In this document: positions 6,055-6,231 of the stretch, one piece after another | How positions within the stretch are numbered: the stretch's first letter is position 1 | Layout of the letters: each line of letters begins with the position of its first letter | Assembly: GCA_965365655.1 (NCBI GenBank) | Contig: CBDUCN010000303.1 | Span: 1-6,231 of the forward strand | Length of the DNA: 6,231 nt | Reading direction: 5' to 3' | Origin: JBFHNV01 sp965365655 | Lineage (GTDB): Bacteria > Pseudomonadota > Gammaproteobacteria > HK1 | Program-made: the position numbers and the translations under genes | The notes under the pieces: generated by a model | The model's database searches: none | Seen by the model: only the letters and a program-made list of their open reading frames with translations | Told to the model about the DNA's origin: nothing

Positions 6055-6231
6055 ATGAAGGTCACGAAGACCCTGCGACCGGGAGCCGATGGCACCAAGC
6101 GCTACCAACGCATCTACGGGGCCCGGCTGGTCTGCGTGCGCTATCGCCGCGACCCCGCCACCGGCCGCCGTCTCACCACCGTCGAGCTCGTCGCCGCGGA
6201 GACCCACCCGGCACACGACACGTCCATCCCG
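6055..6231 (+). CDS. Conserved hypothetical protein, N-terminal part only
   Basis: The first 59 codons are visible and the frame is open at the window end. The protein begins MKVTKTLRPGADGTKRYQRI and continues with YGARLVCVRYRRDPATGRRL, followed by a TTVELVAAE strand. It is basic and looks like a small beta-rich fold with no signal peptide. The pattern (MKVTKTL..G..GTKR, YG..LVCVRYR, T.VEL) recalls a family of roughly 100-residue uncharacterised proteobacterial proteins that I associate loosely with accessory or mobile regions; that is memory, not a search result. The start is well supported by GAGGG at 7 nt and a 17-bp-spaced promoter, so the gene is likely transcribed independently of the DUF2817 gene. 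Function unknown; a nucleic-acid-binding role is only a guess from the basic residues. Confidence 0.75.
   Translation, partial: MKVTKTLRPGADGTKRYQRIYGARLVCVRYRRDPATGRRLTTVELVAAETHPAHDTSIP

Noticed and set aside
6023..6058. Eleven-codon leader peptide ending in ATGA at the start of the last gene
   Set aside because: The stop overlap is neat, but the ATG has no ribosome-binding site and lies inside a hairpin; chance is likely at this length.
5355..6216. Leftward open frames across the DUF2817 3' half and following gap
   Set aside because: No motif, no plausible ribosome-binding site, and they overlap a well-supported gene and promoter on the other strand.

Overview
The window is very GC-rich throughout, and third codon positions in every gene are almost all G or C. 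Protein family content (a CzcO-type flavoprotein, an amidase-signature enzyme, a proteobacterial-looking glutathione S-transferase and a DUF2817 protein) fits a high-GC proteobacterium, most likely beta or gamma. This is inference; there is no rRNA or tRNA to anchor taxonomy. At this GC level long spurious frames are open on both strands, so genes were chosen by conserved motifs and ribosome-binding sites rather than by length.

Layout. Three genes run leftward as a tight cluster. A glutathione S-transferase (3908 to 3168) is followed, with essentially no gap, by an amidase-signature hydrolase (about 3165 to 1831). After 55 bases comes a flavin-containing monooxygenase with an N-terminal NTF2/SnoaL-like domain (1775 to beyond base 1; its last few residues are outside the window). 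To the right, a DUF2817 (M14-like, zinc carboxypeptidase fold) protein runs rightward (4651 to 5787). After a 267-base gap, a further rightward gene with a recognisable sigma-70-like promoter starts at 6055 and is cut by the window end.

The 742-base gap between the two divergent units (3909 to 4650) is the least ordinary part. It holds a 7-bp inverted repeat (4038-4063), a perfect 10-bp GC-rich inverted repeat (4394-4424) and at least four tandem copies of a 40-bp unit (4451 to about 4637) that end at the ribosome-binding site of the DUF2817 gene. The copies can form short hairpins, and two sequence differences between copies are compensatory in those hairpins. If transcription starts upstream, the DUF2817 mRNA would carry a long, repeat-built structured leader.

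Functionally, the leftward trio looks like a small-molecule catabolic or detoxification set (oxygenate, hydrolyse an amide, conjugate to or process with glutathione). The substrate cannot be read from the sequence. The DUF2817 protein keeps the zinc-ligand and catalytic positions of M14 hydrolases and is a probable hydrolase of unknown substrate. No complete mobile element, CRISPR array or RNA gene is visible.
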